Assembly: GCF_020103695.1 (NCBI RefSeq)
Contig: NZ_JAHXBF010000011.1
Span: 186,001-250,000, forward strand
Direction of reading: 5' to 3'
Source: Hyalangium versicolor
GTDB taxonomy: Bacteria; Myxococcota; Myxococcia; Myxococcales; Myxococcaceae
Length of the DNA stretch: 64,000 nucleotides
Shown: one piece after another, positions 16,480 through 24,537 of the stretch
Layout of the letters: each line of letters starts with the position of its first letter
Numbering within the stretch: the stretch's first letter is position 1
Notes under the pieces: model-generated
What the model was told of the DNA's origin: nothing
Database searches by the model: none
Seen by the model: only the letters and a program-made list of their open reading frames with translations
Translations under genes and position numbers: made by a program

Positions 16480-16806
16480 TCAGGCCTCGAGGGCCTCCCG
16501 GAGGCTGGGGTAGCTGGAGAAGACCTTCACCAGACGGGTGAGTTGCAGCAGCGCCTGCACGTTCGCGTGCACGTGCACGAGCCGCAGCGTGGCCCCGGGC
16601 GGCAGCCCCTTGAGCACAGAGACGAGGCTCGCCAGACCCGAACTGTCCACGAAGGAGACGAACACCATGTTGAGCACGACGCGCTTCCAGTCCGCGACGT
16701 GCTGCAGCACCTCCTTGCGGAACTCCACGGCCGCCTGCGCATCCAGCCGGTCGATGTGCGGGGTGATGATGAGAGTGCCCTCGCTCCACTCGGTCTTCAG
16801 TTCCAT
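16480..16806 (-). CDS. STAS-domain anti-anti-sigma-type protein
   Basis: A 108-residue single STAS domain like RsbV/SpoIIAA. The phosphorylatable serine lies in SFVDSSGLASL. The start is the ATG at 16806 (MELKTEWSEGTLI); longer frames upstream look non-coding. It lies between a PP2C phosphatase gene and the GT2 gene. The expected cycle is phosphorylation by an RsbW-like kinase (the divergent gene at 18359 is the obvious candidate) and dephosphorylation by the PP2C. The gap to the GT2 start is only 12 bases, so the output may be control of polymer synthesis rather than a sigma factor. Confidence 0.88.
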   Translation of the reverse strand: MELKTEWSEGTLIITPHIDRLDAQAAVEFRKEVLQHVADWKRVVLNMVFVSFVDSSGLASLVSVLKGLPPGATLRLVHVHANVQALLQLTRLVKVFSSYPSLREALEA

Positions 16807-16998
16807 GGCTTCTCCTGTCGAGGGAACGGGAACCGGCCTCGACTCAGGGGTCCTTCCAGATTCATGAGCAACGCTTGTGCCGTGCGCCGAAGTGGGGAGT
16901 GCCTGGGAAGGAGGGAGAGCTGAAGCGCCCGACTGTGGTGAACTCCCACTCCGCACGCGTGCGCCGCTGCATCTCGCGACAGTGGGAGAAGGACCGCG

Positions 16999-18213
16999 TC
17001 ATGCGCCGCCAGACAGGCGCTCGAGCACGAGCAGCGTTGCATCGTCCTGCTGCACCTGGCCCACCCGCTCCTGGATGCGGCGCACCAGCTCCCTCGGCTC
17101 GGGGATGGGCCCCTGCATGCCCAGCAGTCCCAGCGCGGCGAGCCCAGGCAGCACGACGTTCGCCGGCCCGAAGGGCTCCGTCAGCCCGTCACTGAGCATC
17201 ACCAAGCAGTCGCCCGGCTCGAACTTCAGCCGGGTCGGCACGAGGGTGGGATCCTCGATCAGCCCGGGCGGCACGGCGCTGGCCGAGACGAGCTCCTGCA
17301 CCATTCCGCGCCGCAGCACGCATACCGGCGGCAGGCCCGCATTGATGATGGTGATCTGTCCCCCGCGCATCTCCGCCGCCGCCACGCAGGCATAGCGCTC
17401 GGTGCCGCGGTGGGCCATGTGGAAGCTGAGCGCCATCATCGCCTCGGCCAGGGGCCGCGTCTCCACCAGCATGCGCAGCTCGCTGGAGACCTGCGCCGCG
17501 ACAAGGGCCGCTCCCGTGCCGTGGCCCGCCACATCCACCAGCGACACCACCTGGGCGCCATCCGTGCCGGGAGTGACGTCCAGCATGTCCCCGCCCACCA
17601 TGGAGCAGGACACCACCGCGCCGCTCACCTGCCAGCCGGAGAACTGCGCTGGCAGCTTGGGGAGGAGGGACTGCTGCACCTGCCGGGCCTCCTCCAGATC
17701 CTGGAGGATGGCGTCCGCATTGCGCGCGGCGGCACTGCTCTCGGAGGCGCGGATGGCCGCGCTGATCCTCGACAGCAGCAAGGGACGGGCAACAGGCTTG
17801 ATGAGGTAGTCATCCGCCCCCGCGGCGAAGGCCTCCTCCATGGTGCTCTCGAGCGACGAGGCGGTGACCAGGATGATGGGCACTTCACGCAGCCGCGGGT
17901 CTGCGCGCATGCGCATCGCCACGTTCGGCCCGGTGATGTCCGGCATCATGTAGTCCAGCAGGATGAGATCGGGCGGGTGCGCCTTCGCGCTGGCCAGCGC
18001 TTGCTCACCCGAGACAGCCACCGTGACGATCATCCCCTCGCGCTCGAGCATCCCCGAGAAAAGGGCACAGGTGGTGGGCGAGTCATCCACCACCAGGACA
18101 CGACGGGGACGCGCGATCGTCGAAACCTTGAAGGTGCCTGACTCCCTTCGCATGTGCCTTGTGTCCCCGGCAGGGGACCCACCGAGATGACTCTCTTCGC
18201 TCTCCAGTCGCAT
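16999..18213 (-). CDS. Response-regulator PP2C (RsbU/SpoIIE-type) phosphatase
   Basis: A 404-residue protein with an N-terminal receiver domain (VLVVDDSPTT; phosphoacceptor D87 in LLDYMMPD; YLIKPV switch lysine), a short coiled linker (EEARQVQQSLLP) and a C-terminal PP2C-like domain (MVGGDMLDV, VDVAGHGTGAALVA, MLSDGLTEP). This is the usual form for phosphatases that dephosphorylate STAS proteins after receiver activation. I chose the ATG at 18213 (MRLESEES); the ATG 20 codons later is possible. It is the first gene of the minus-strand operon, with 192 bases to the STAS gene. Confidence 0.88.
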   Translation of the reverse strand: MRLESEESHLGGSPAGDTRHMRRESGTFKVSTIARPRRVLVVDDSPTTCALFSGMLEREGMIVTVAVSGEQALASAKAHPPDLILLDYMMPDITGPNVAMRMRADPRLREVPIILVTASSLESTMEEAFAAGADDYLIKPVARPLLLSRISAAIRASESSAAARNADAILQDLEEARQVQQSLLPKLPAQFSGWQVSGAVVSCSMVGGDMLDVTPGTDGAQVVSLVDVAGHGTGAALVAAQVSSELRMLVETRPLAEAMMALSFHMAHRGTERYACVAAAEMRGGQITIINAGLPPVCVLRRGMVQELVSASAVPPGLIEDPTLVPTRLKFEPGDCLVMLSDGLTEPFGPANVVLPGLAALGLLGMQGPIPEPRELVRRIQERVGQVQQDDATLLVLERLSGGA

Positions 18214-18319
18214 GACTTCCCCCAGCGGGCAGAACCGCTCATGGTCACTTCCATGCAATTTCGGAGTGATGGCCGAAGGGACAGGTGCCAGCGCGAGCCC
18301 TGCCGCGGTGGACGCGGGG

Positions 18320-18335
18320 TGGCATGCTCCTCGCA
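18320..18335 (+). promoter_or_regulatory. Possible sigma54-type promoter before the RsbW-like gene
   Basis: TGGCATGCTCCTCGCA contains GG-N10-GC with exact -24/-12 spacing (GG 18321-18322, GC 18333-18334). It lies 24 bases upstream of the proposed TTG start. The match to TGGCACG-N4-TTGCW is moderate, and such matches occur by chance in GC-rich DNA. The expected transcript would start almost at the ribosome site. Confidence 0.3.
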
Positions 18336-18358
18336 GCGGTCCGCGTGGAGGCATCGCC

Positions 18359-18820
18359 TTGCACACCGAACCCCATACACCCGCCCAGCTTCACCTCAAC
18401 CTGCCGAGCCAGCCCGGCTCCGTGCGAAGGGCAGCCGACCTCCTGCGCAAGCTCCTCTCGGCGGGCGGCTGCAGCCCGGAGGTCATGGGCGAGATCGAGC
18501 TGTGCGCGGTAGAAGCCATGAACAACATCCTCGAGCACGCTTATGGCTCGTGCCTGGGACACGCCTTCGAGGTGACGGTCTGGTTCGATGAGCGCGGGCT
18601 CGTCATCGAGCTGAGAGACGAGGGTGCGTCGATCCCGCCAGGGAAGCTGGAGGGGCTCAAGCTGCCCGAGTTCCAGCCTGATCAGCTCGAGTCCCTCCCC
18701 GAAGGAGGTTGGGGGCTGTGCATCCTCCGCGAGCTGATGGACGAGGTGATCTATGAGACTCGGCCCGACTGCAATGTGATGCGGATGGTGCGAAGGAACG
18801 GCCTCACAAGCTCCAGGTGA
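18359..18820 (+). CDS. RsbW-like anti-sigma/STAS serine kinase (HATPase)
   Basis: A 153-residue GHKL ATPase. The N box is AVEAMNNILEHAYG, G1 is RDEGASIPP and G2 is GGWGLCILRELMDEV. I chose the TTG at 18359 (MHTEPHTPAQ) because GGAGG lies seven bases upstream and the family begins there; a longer frame from 18212 would run through the divergent promoter region and overlap the phosphatase start. It should phosphorylate the STAS protein encoded at 16480. Its 3' end overlaps the convergent gene by 17 bases. Confidence 0.85.
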   Translation: MHTEPHTPAQLHLNLPSQPGSVRRAADLLRKLLSAGGCSPEVMGEIELCAVEAMNNILEHAYGSCLGHAFEVTVWFDERGLVIELRDEGASIPPGKLEGLKLPEFQPDQLESLPEGGWGLCILRELMDEVIYETRPDCNVMRMVRRNGLTSSR

Positions 18821-20195
18821 CCCCGGCGGTGAGCGCGCCGCCCTTCACGGGCTCGAACTCGAAGACGGGCGCTGCGGCCCAGTGGGTGTAGCTCAAGGAG
18901 AAGAGCCGGGAGCCCCGGGCCAGGGCATAGCCCGCGGAGTAGGACCAGGTGAGCGCCTCGCGATCCAGAGGCGAGAAGCGCAGGGCCACCGAGACGAACG
19001 TCCCGAACCCCGGCCGCACGACGAACACGGCGGAGGTGGACGGGTCTCCCCGAAGCGGCACGGTGAGCTTCAAGCTCGTGGACAGCACTTCCTCCAACAC
19101 GCGGGGGAGCCGCAGTTGGTAGCTGATGTCGAAGGCCGCGCCCTGGAGGAAGGCCTTGGGCTGCAGGGGATCCAGAGGCCCCCAGTTGTCGAGGTGCAGC
19201 GACCAGGTGCCCGGCCTTCCTCCGTCGTAGCCCACGCCCCACGAGAGCGTCAGATGCCGGGCCTCGCGAGCCGGTTGGAACTCCTGGAGCAATCCATAGG
19301 AGGCCCCCACCCTCAGCGAGAGCCCACGCACCGGGGTGAAGATGCCGAGCAACCCCAGCGATCCCTGCCCTTCCAGCCCCTGTGAGTAGGACACACCCGT
19401 GGTCCAGTGATGAAGGCCTGGCGCGGCCACGACGGGCACCACGTTGGCTGCGGTTCCCGGTGGAGGGTACAGCACTGGAGAGGGCGGAGAGCTCTTCGGG
19501 ACAGGCACGGGAGTTGGCGCCACGATGGCGAGCGGAGGAGGAGGAGGCGGCGGCGGCAGCGGCGTTGGGGGCGGCGCCAGGCAGGCGGAAGCCACCTCCG
19601 GCGCTGCAGGCGCAGTGCGCACGGGCCCCGAGGGGACGCCCGGCACGAAGTCGAAAAGGGTAACACCGCCACTTCCCTCTCCGCAGAGCGGCTCGAACGC
19701 GGCCGCATCGGTGCCAGCGGCAGGCATGGCGTCCCCGGCGGCGGGCGGCAGCAGCTTCCAGGCGCGCAGCCCTTCTCCTCCGAGCGGCATGGGAATCACG
19801 AGCTGCCGACGCTGCGGCGGCCCTTCCCGCCGGAGGACATCGTAGGCGTCTCCAGCATCGATGATGGCGCAGGTGTTCCAGGAGCCCACCAAGGCCTTCA
19901 CATCCGGAGCGATCTCGGGGTGCCTGCGCTCGCCCAGCGCCAGCGCGGCCAGGAGGATGTCCAGCACGCTCGCATGCAGCGTCCTGTCTCCCTGGGAAGT
20001 GAGGTGTTCGTCAGGGAAGCCGAGCGCGAGCGCATTCGCCGAACGCAGAGCACCCACCGCCGCGCGAGCCTCTTCGGCTGTCTGCGCGCAACCCACCCTG
20101 CGCGCCTGTGCGAGCAGAGGCAGGGGCTCGGCGGCCATGGCGTTCTCACCGAGCAACAGAAGGACTGTTCCGACGATGAGAGCGCCGCGGCTCAT
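18804..20195 (-). CDS. Exported protein with Pro-rich linker and probable outer-membrane beta-barrel
   Basis: A 463-residue protein with a signal peptide (MSRGALIVGTVLLLLGENAMAAEP). The N-terminal globular part (about 25-220) has scattered cysteines. It is followed by a proline-rich linker of about 45 residues and about 190 residues of alternating strand pattern (for example WSYSAGYALARGSRLFSLSYTHW) ending in TWSL, as in outer-membrane barrels. I do not recognise the family. Its place between the GT2 operon and a second surface-carbohydrate cluster suggests a role in export or anchoring of the polymer; this is inference from position. Confidence 0.7.
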   Translation of the reverse strand: MSRGALIVGTVLLLLGENAMAAEPLPLLAQARRVGCAQTAEEARAAVGALRSANALALGFPDEHLTSQGDRTLHASVLDILLAALALGERRHPEIAPDVKALVGSWNTCAIIDAGDAYDVLRREGPPQRRQLVIPMPLGGEGLRAWKLLPPAAGDAMPAAGTDAAAFEPLCGEGSGGVTLFDFVPGVPSGPVRTAPAAPEVASACLAPPPTPLPPPPPPPPLAIVAPTPVPVPKSSPPSPVLYPPPGTAANVVPVVAAPGLHHWTTGVSYSQGLEGQGSLGLLGIFTPVRGLSLRVGASYGLLQEFQPAREARHLTLSWGVGYDGGRPGTWSLHLDNWGPLDPLQPKAFLQGAAFDISYQLRLPRVLEEVLSTSLKLTVPLRGDPSTSAVFVVRPGFGTFVSVALRFSPLDREALTWSYSAGYALARGSRLFSLSYTHWAAAPVFEFEPVKGGALTAGVTWSL

Positions 20196-20208
20196 CCCCC
20201 TTTCCAAA

Positions 20209-20229
20209 GCAGGAAGCAGGCCAGTCCCG
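20209..20229 (-). promoter_or_regulatory. Conserved 21-bp element, copy 1 (GG-N10-GC)
   Basis: From 20209 the plus strand reads GCAGGAAGCAGGCCAGTCCC. Almost the same sequence recurs at 24375 upstream of the second DUF3131 gene. On the minus strand it contains TGGCCTG-N4-CTGCT with exact sigma54-like spacing. Used as a promoter here it would leave almost no leader before the ATG at 20195, so it may instead be a binding site. Confidence 0.4.
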
Positions 20230-20296
20230 GCCGGTGGAGACATGGCCTCGAGTACTGGGAGTGCGAGAGTAACTCTCCGCCACGCCCACGGGTTGC

Positions 20297-20348
20297 TGTC
20301 GCAAAAGGCGACACGTGTTGCCGTCCGCAGCGGAGCAACGGCGACAGC
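20297..20348. repeat. Inverted and direct GCGACA repeats between two divergent genes
   Basis: TGTCGC-AAAAG-GCGACA is a perfect inverted repeat (20297-20313). A further GCGACAGC lies at 20341-20348 and pairs with GCTGTCGC at 20295-20302. The group lies 25-75 bases upstream of a sigma54-type promoter, where an enhancer-binding protein could sit. Confidence 0.45.
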
Positions 20349-20372
20349 ACCCACGAGACCCGGAAGCGCTCC

Positions 20373-20388
20373 TGGCACAGCGGATGCT
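20373..20388 (+). promoter_or_regulatory. Sigma54-type promoter before the acyltransferase-3 gene
   Basis: TGGCACAGCGGATGCT matches the -24/-12 consensus well: GG at 20374-20375, ten bases, GC at 20386-20387. Transcription would start about 20399, giving a 25-base leader containing AAAGGAG before the ATG at 20424. Confidence 0.55.
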
Positions 20389-20423
20389 CACCCACCAGGG
20401 ATCTGCACGGAAAGGAGCAGTCC

Positions 20424-21623
20424 ATGACGAGTGTCACCGCCCCCCTGGAGAAAGCCCCCGCGCCAAGGATGGTCTGGCTCGACGCCAACCGCGTCCTCGC
20501 CGCCGTGGGCATCATCCTGATTCACAGCTCGACGAACTTCAGCGGCGATCCGTTCAAGAGCCCGGAGCCGGGGATGAACCTGGCGACCGCGCTCGTCCGC
20601 ACCTTCGCGGAGCTCTCCGGCGCCGAGATCTTCCTGGTGTTCTCCCTGTTCCTGCTGGCCCACCGGCTGGACAAACGGGACATCCCCTACGGCTCACTCA
20701 TCCGCGGGCAGGCGAAGCGTCTGCTGATTCCCTTCCTGATCTGGACGCTGTTCTTCGCGGTGTTCCGCCTCGTCAAGGCGTCGGCCTTCGGCTACGGCGA
20801 CGCCATCCGCGCCGAACTCCTCATGCCCCGCTCGTGGGCCGGCTACCTGCTCATCGGCTCGGCTCAGTACCACCTGCACTTCCTGCCCACCCTCTTCTTC
20901 GCCATCCTGTTCTACCCGTGCATGCGAATGGCCCGGCGCTACCCGCTGATGGGGCTGCTGCTGGTGCCGCTGCTGTACCTCATGGACTTCGTCCAGCGCT
21001 GGATGTGGGGCTACATCTCCGATCCCTTCGTGCGGGGGCTGGCGCTCCAAGGCGTGAAGAACCTGGGCTATCTCGGCTACGGGATGATGGCGTTCAGCCT
21101 CCACGCGTACTGGAAGCGCGGCATGGACCGCGCGGAGTCCCGAGACCTGCTGAGGATGATGCTCCTGCTCGGGGGGTTCGCCTTCCTGACGACGCTCGTC
21201 TACGGCATTGCCTGCATGGAGGCCGGGAGCTGGGTCGACCGGAACGGCGCGGCGTTCTATGCCCACCTCCTGATGCCCGTCATCGTGTTCTGCGCCTTCA
21301 TGGCGACGCAGCACCGAGCCTGGCCGCCGCTCTTCAGCAAGCTGTCGCCGTACACCTTTGGCGTCTATCTCCTGCACCCGATCGTGATCGACCTCTTCGA
21401 CACCATCACCTTCACCGAGCGGTGGAACCTCTCGCCCCTGGCGATGATCTTCTCGAAGTTCGCCGTGGCCGTGCTGGGCGCCTTCGCCCTGGCCTACGGG
21501 CTCGGAAAGCTGCGGCCGTTTGCGTTCATGATCGGAATCGAAGAGAGCGCGCCGGCCAGAAAGGCCGTTGCTCCGGAGCCGCCCCCCGCGGCCATGGCCA
21601 GCTCCTCGGCGTCCGCTCCCTGA
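20424..21623 (+). CDS. Acyltransferase-3 family membrane protein
   Basis: A 399-residue polytopic protein with about ten hydrophobic segments. The start reads WLDANRVLAAVGIILIHSS, with the catalytic histidine typical of acyltransferase-3 proteins; later segments include SGAEIFLVFSLFLLAHR and YLLHPIVIDLF. It probably O-acylates a cell-surface carbohydrate. AAAGGAG precedes the ATG. The Ala/Pro-rich C-terminus is probably cytoplasmic. It is transcribed toward a carbohydrate esterase gene on the other strand, so acyl groups may be both added and removed on the same polymer. Confidence 0.85.
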   Translation: MTSVTAPLEKAPAPRMVWLDANRVLAAVGIILIHSSTNFSGDPFKSPEPGMNLATALVRTFAELSGAEIFLVFSLFLLAHRLDKRDIPYGSLIRGQAKRLLIPFLIWTLFFAVFRLVKASAFGYGDAIRAELLMPRSWAGYLLIGSAQYHLHFLPTLFFAILFYPCMRMARRYPLMGLLLVPLLYLMDFVQRWMWGYISDPFVRGLALQGVKNLGYLGYGMMAFSLHAYWKRGMDRAESRDLLRMMLLLGGFAFLTTLVYGIACMEAGSWVDRNGAAFYAHLLMPVIVFCAFMATQHRAWPPLFSKLSPYTFGVYLLHPIVIDLFDTITFTERWNLSPLAMIFSKFAVAVLGAFALAYGLGKLRPFAFMIGIEESAPARKAVAPEPPPAAMASSSASAP

Positions 21624-21627
21624 GGAA

Positions 21628-22746
21628 CTACCAGCCGAGCAGGCTGCGCAGCCGGGCGGTGAGCAGCTCCGCCATCGCCCGGTGCGTCACCAGGTTCGGG
21701 TGATAGTCACAGCCATAGCCATTGGCGGGATCCTGCGGGGCGAACTCCAGGAAGGAAGTCCGGGAGTCGCCCGCTGTCTGCCGACGAAGGACCACGGCGT
21801 TCAGGTAGCTGCGAGCCTTCGCCCGGGCCTGCACTCCCGCGGGCCAGGAATCGCTCAGGGTCGGCCCGAGGGCGACCACCAGGAAGGCGTTCGGGTACCG
21901 GGCGCGGAGCCGGACGAGGAATGCCTCATAGGCTTTCTCGAAGCGCTCCCGGCCCGGATCCCCACTCGCGAAGTCGTTCGCGCCCAGATTGACCACGACG
22001 GCATCCGGCGTCCACGAAGCGAAGTCCCAGCGGCTCCCACCACGAGCCGGCAGCGTCCGGTCGAACATCAGCGGCAGCACGGGCGCATCCTTGGGCGCCT
22101 CCACGTTGCGGACCACCCCGCGGCCGGACCAGGCGATCGTCACCGCCTCCGCGCCCAGAGCGTGCGCGGTGAGCTCTCCATAGCTCAGGTCATGATTCTC
22201 GGTCTCGGGGGAGAAGTGGCAGCTGCTGTCCTGGCCTTCGTTGCCGTAGCCCGCCGTGATGGAGTCTCCAAAGAGCTCGATGCGCCGGGAAGGCATCGGC
22301 TCGGGCGGCAGTACCTGAGCCCCGGGCGCGAGGTCGATGCCCAGCAACTGCGCCTCCCCCACCATCGCCTCGGTCTGCTTGTAGACCTCGAGCCGGTGTG
22401 GGCCCTTGGGCAGACCTGACTGTTGGAAGAGCACGTCGGAGCCTTCTTTGACGAACACCTGCTGGGGCGGCTGGTCGTCCAGCTTCACCTGGAAGCGGTT
22501 GGGCCAGATCCGGCCTCGCAGATCCGGGATCTTCGGCAGGTCGCGCAACCGGACCTGGACCGAGTCTCCGGTGAAACGCACCTCGAAGCGCGTGCCGGAC
22601 CAGGCGAGGCGTGGGCCATGCCGGTCCTTGCGGTCGACGCGTCCAGAGAACCGCAGCTCGGGCGCATAGGGAGACACATGAACGACGGCTCCCCCTGCAT
22701 CTCCCAGGTGGAGCACCAGACCGACCGTCAAGCTGAGTGAATGCAC
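21628..22746 (-). CDS. SGNH carbohydrate esterase (CE2-like)
   Basis: A 372-residue esterase with two parts. The N-terminal jelly-roll (about 25-140) carries RFSGRVDRKDRHGPRLAWSG; the C-terminal SGNH domain has block I ELFGDSITAGYG (nucleophile Ser), GANDFASG and the terminal DYHPN dyad. This is the order of CE2 acetylxylan/glucomannan esterases. The N-terminus is hydrophobic but not a textbook signal peptide; the GTG at 22746 has AGGAG 12 bases upstream. It lies 39 bases after the second DUF3131 gene in the same direction and probably acts on the same glycan. Confidence 0.83.
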   Translation of the reverse strand: MHSLSLTVGLVLHLGDAGGAVVHVSPYAPELRFSGRVDRKDRHGPRLAWSGTRFEVRFTGDSVQVRLRDLPKIPDLRGRIWPNRFQVKLDDQPPQQVFVKEGSDVLFQQSGLPKGPHRLEVYKQTEAMVGEAQLLGIDLAPGAQVLPPEPMPSRRIELFGDSITAGYGNEGQDSSCHFSPETENHDLSYGELTAHALGAEAVTIAWSGRGVVRNVEAPKDAPVLPLMFDRTLPARGGSRWDFASWTPDAVVVNLGANDFASGDPGRERFEKAYEAFLVRLRARYPNAFLVVALGPTLSDSWPAGVQARAKARSYLNAVVLRRQTAGDSRTSFLEFAPQDPANGYGCDYHPNLVTHRAMAELLTARLRSLLGW

Positions 22747-22785
22747 GCGGGTTCGTGCTCCTGTGAAGCTGCGGGTGGGGAGCGG

Positions 22786-24306
22786 CTAGCGGGCCGCCGA
22801 GACAGCACAGGCGGCGCAACGGGTGCTGGCCACCACCTCGGGCGCGACGACCTCCGGCACGCGACGGCAGCGGGTGCACACCTCGTGGAGCGGGCCCAGC
22901 GCCTTGTAGAGCAGCACCTCGAGCACGATGCCATTGGTGTTCGCCGTGATGGCCTTGTTGTAGCCCAGCCCGCTCTCGTAGACGCCCGAATACCAACCCC
23001 GCTCCGGCGAGTAGGCGCTGTTCACCGCGTTCATCACCACGGCGGAGTATGGATCGTTGGGAAAGAGGGCCGCGAGCGAGAACGCCGCCTTGGTGGAGAC
23101 CGTCTTCAGCGCATCCTGGTTCGCCCCCCTGTCGGTGAGCGCGGCCCACGCCGTGCCCGCGGCGTAGATGCTGTTGTAGACGAAGTAGGGAGGCCGATCG
23201 ACGTTGTCCTCGGAGACGGCCGTGACGATGCCCGTCTTCTGCCAGCGCCGCTTCTGCACCTCGTAGATGGCGCTGAGCAACGGGGTGTTCTCCGCATCCA
23301 GGCCGAACTCGAGCGCGTCCAGAACGTAGGACTCGGAGACCACGAAGTTGTAGGCGCCGAGCACCCGGGGATCCCGCGAGTCGATGGGCACCTGCACTCC
23401 ATAGATGTCCACGGAGCTGGCGAAGGCGTTGGAGTAGGTGCCGGAGACGTGCTGATCGAAGCCCAGGCGCGCGAACATCTTCCCGGCGTACTGCTCGTAG
23501 CCGCGGCGGCCCTCCTGCATGGTGACGTCCTTGTGGGTGGCGCCATCCATGGCCGCTCCGTAGAGCTGGCCATCGCGCACCATGCGCTGGAACTTCCAGC
23601 GCTGGACGACATTGCGCGCCTGCACCACGTACTTGGGGTACATGCAGCCCAGCATCTGCAGCCAGGAGAGCATCCGCCCCATGTCCAGGGCCGAGTAGCC
23701 CAATCCGTCCTCAATGGGTTTGTTGGTGTAGTCCACCAGCTCTCCGGTGAGGGTGTTGTAGACCTTGTTGGGGAGCTCGTTCTGGTAGAGGCGCAGCGTC
23801 AGGAGCGTGGCGAGCATCGGGGTGATGCGATCGTCGAACTCCTTCGGAGTGATGAAGCCCAACTGCTCGGCGGCGATGGTCCCGGCCAGCGACGAGGCCA
23901 AGTCCCACATCGTGGTGGAGGGGTAGTTGTCCGCGGCGTTGACCAGGCCCGTTTTGGGCTGGAAGTTGTTCTCGAAGTACTTCCAGGCCGTCCTGCCGAC
24001 GGCGAGATCCTGTTCGCACAGCGGCTGCCGGGCCATGCAACGGTTGTCCGGATAGTCCCGGATGGGAAAGCAGGCGGACGAGTGCGAGGGCGTGGCCATG
24101 CGCGCCGCCGTGGAGGCCGAGGAAGTCTTCTTCCGGGGCAGCAGCGCCGGGGCACAGGCCGCAGGCTCCGAGGTTGTCGGAGCCGGAGCCGCTGAGGCCG
24201 TGGGGGCGCTCGAGCTGGTCTGCGCGGCGGATTCGCCCACGGCGCCGCAGAGGAGCAGGGCCAGGACTGCCTGAGAGAGAGACAGGTGGATGAGGCGGCG
24301 CGACAC
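22786..24306 (-). CDS. DUF3131 protein (second copy) with Cys-rich tail
   Basis: A 506-residue exported protein. The signal peptide (LSLSQAVLALLLCGAVGESAAQ) is followed by an Ala/Ser/Pro-rich linker to about residue 70 and then the DUF3131 domain, clearly homologous to the first copy: WKYFENNFQPKTGLVNAADN, PSTTMWDLASSLAGTIAAE, LPNKVYNTLTGELVDY and VSEDNVDRPPYFVYNSIYAA. Unlike the first copy it ends in a short tail with two cysteine pairs (CTRC and CAAC), which could bind metal or form disulfides. I chose the GTG at 24306, preceded by GGAGGG. Function unknown; probable periplasmic glycan-acting protein. Confidence 0.8.
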   Translation of the reverse strand: MSRRLIHLSLSQAVLALLLCGAVGESAAQTSSSAPTASAAPAPTTSEPAACAPALLPRKKTSSASTAARMATPSHSSACFPIRDYPDNRCMARQPLCEQDLAVGRTAWKYFENNFQPKTGLVNAADNYPSTTMWDLASSLAGTIAAEQLGFITPKEFDDRITPMLATLLTLRLYQNELPNKVYNTLTGELVDYTNKPIEDGLGYSALDMGRMLSWLQMLGCMYPKYVVQARNVVQRWKFQRMVRDGQLYGAAMDGATHKDVTMQEGRRGYEQYAGKMFARLGFDQHVSGTYSNAFASSVDIYGVQVPIDSRDPRVLGAYNFVVSESYVLDALEFGLDAENTPLLSAIYEVQKRRWQKTGIVTAVSEDNVDRPPYFVYNSIYAAGTAWAALTDRGANQDALKTVSTKAAFSLAALFPNDPYSAVVMNAVNSAYSPERGWYSGVYESGLGYNKAITANTNGIVLEVLLYKALGPLHEVCTRCRRVPEVVAPEVVASTRCAACAVSAAR

Positions 24307-24374
24307 TTCACCCTCCCCGACGGCTGGAACCAACGGACCGTCTGGTCAGTGGAGAGACAGCGCCTCCCTTCAGA

Positions 24375-24395
24375 GCAGGAAGCAGACCAATCCCA
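24375..24395 (-). promoter_or_regulatory. Conserved 21-bp element, copy 2; possible sigma54 promoter
   Basis: The plus strand reads GCAGGAAGCAGACCAATCCC, nearly identical to the element at 20209. On the minus strand it gives TGGTCTG-N4-CTGCT with GG-N10-GC spacing. Transcription would start near 24363, leaving a leader of about 57 bases before the second DUF3131 gene. Confidence 0.4.
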
Positions 24396-24453
24396 GGAGC
24401 TCCGTGGGGATCGAGTCCAAATACCCGAAATGACGTGGCACTCCGCAGCGGCC

Positions 24454-24495
24454 GATCCACCGCATCATGGCGAAAAGCCATGGCTGTGGTGGATC
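24454..24495 (-). terminator. Hairpin after the CBM/Fn3 enzyme gene
   Basis: Outer arms GATCCACC/GGTGGATC (24454-24461 and 24488-24495) and inner arms ATGGC/GCCAT (24467-24471 and 24477-24481) enclose a GAAAA loop. There is no T tract. It lies about 40 bases past the stop of the upstream enzyme gene and separates it from the second DUF3131 unit. Confidence 0.5.
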
Positions 24496-24537
24496 ACCAC
24501 AAGTGCTGGAGAGCGAGCCCCCTGCCCTGCCTTCCCC

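Noticed and set aside
18212..18358. Longer start for the RsbW-like kinase gene at 18212
   Set aside because: It would overlap the start of the divergent phosphatase gene; the TTG at 18359 has GGAGG at good spacing and matches the family N-terminus.
20209..20222. Sigma54 promoter for the barrel-protein gene at 20195
   Set aside because: Spacing fits, but the transcript would begin about two bases before the ATG and the ribosome site would be untranscribed. Kept only as a conserved element.
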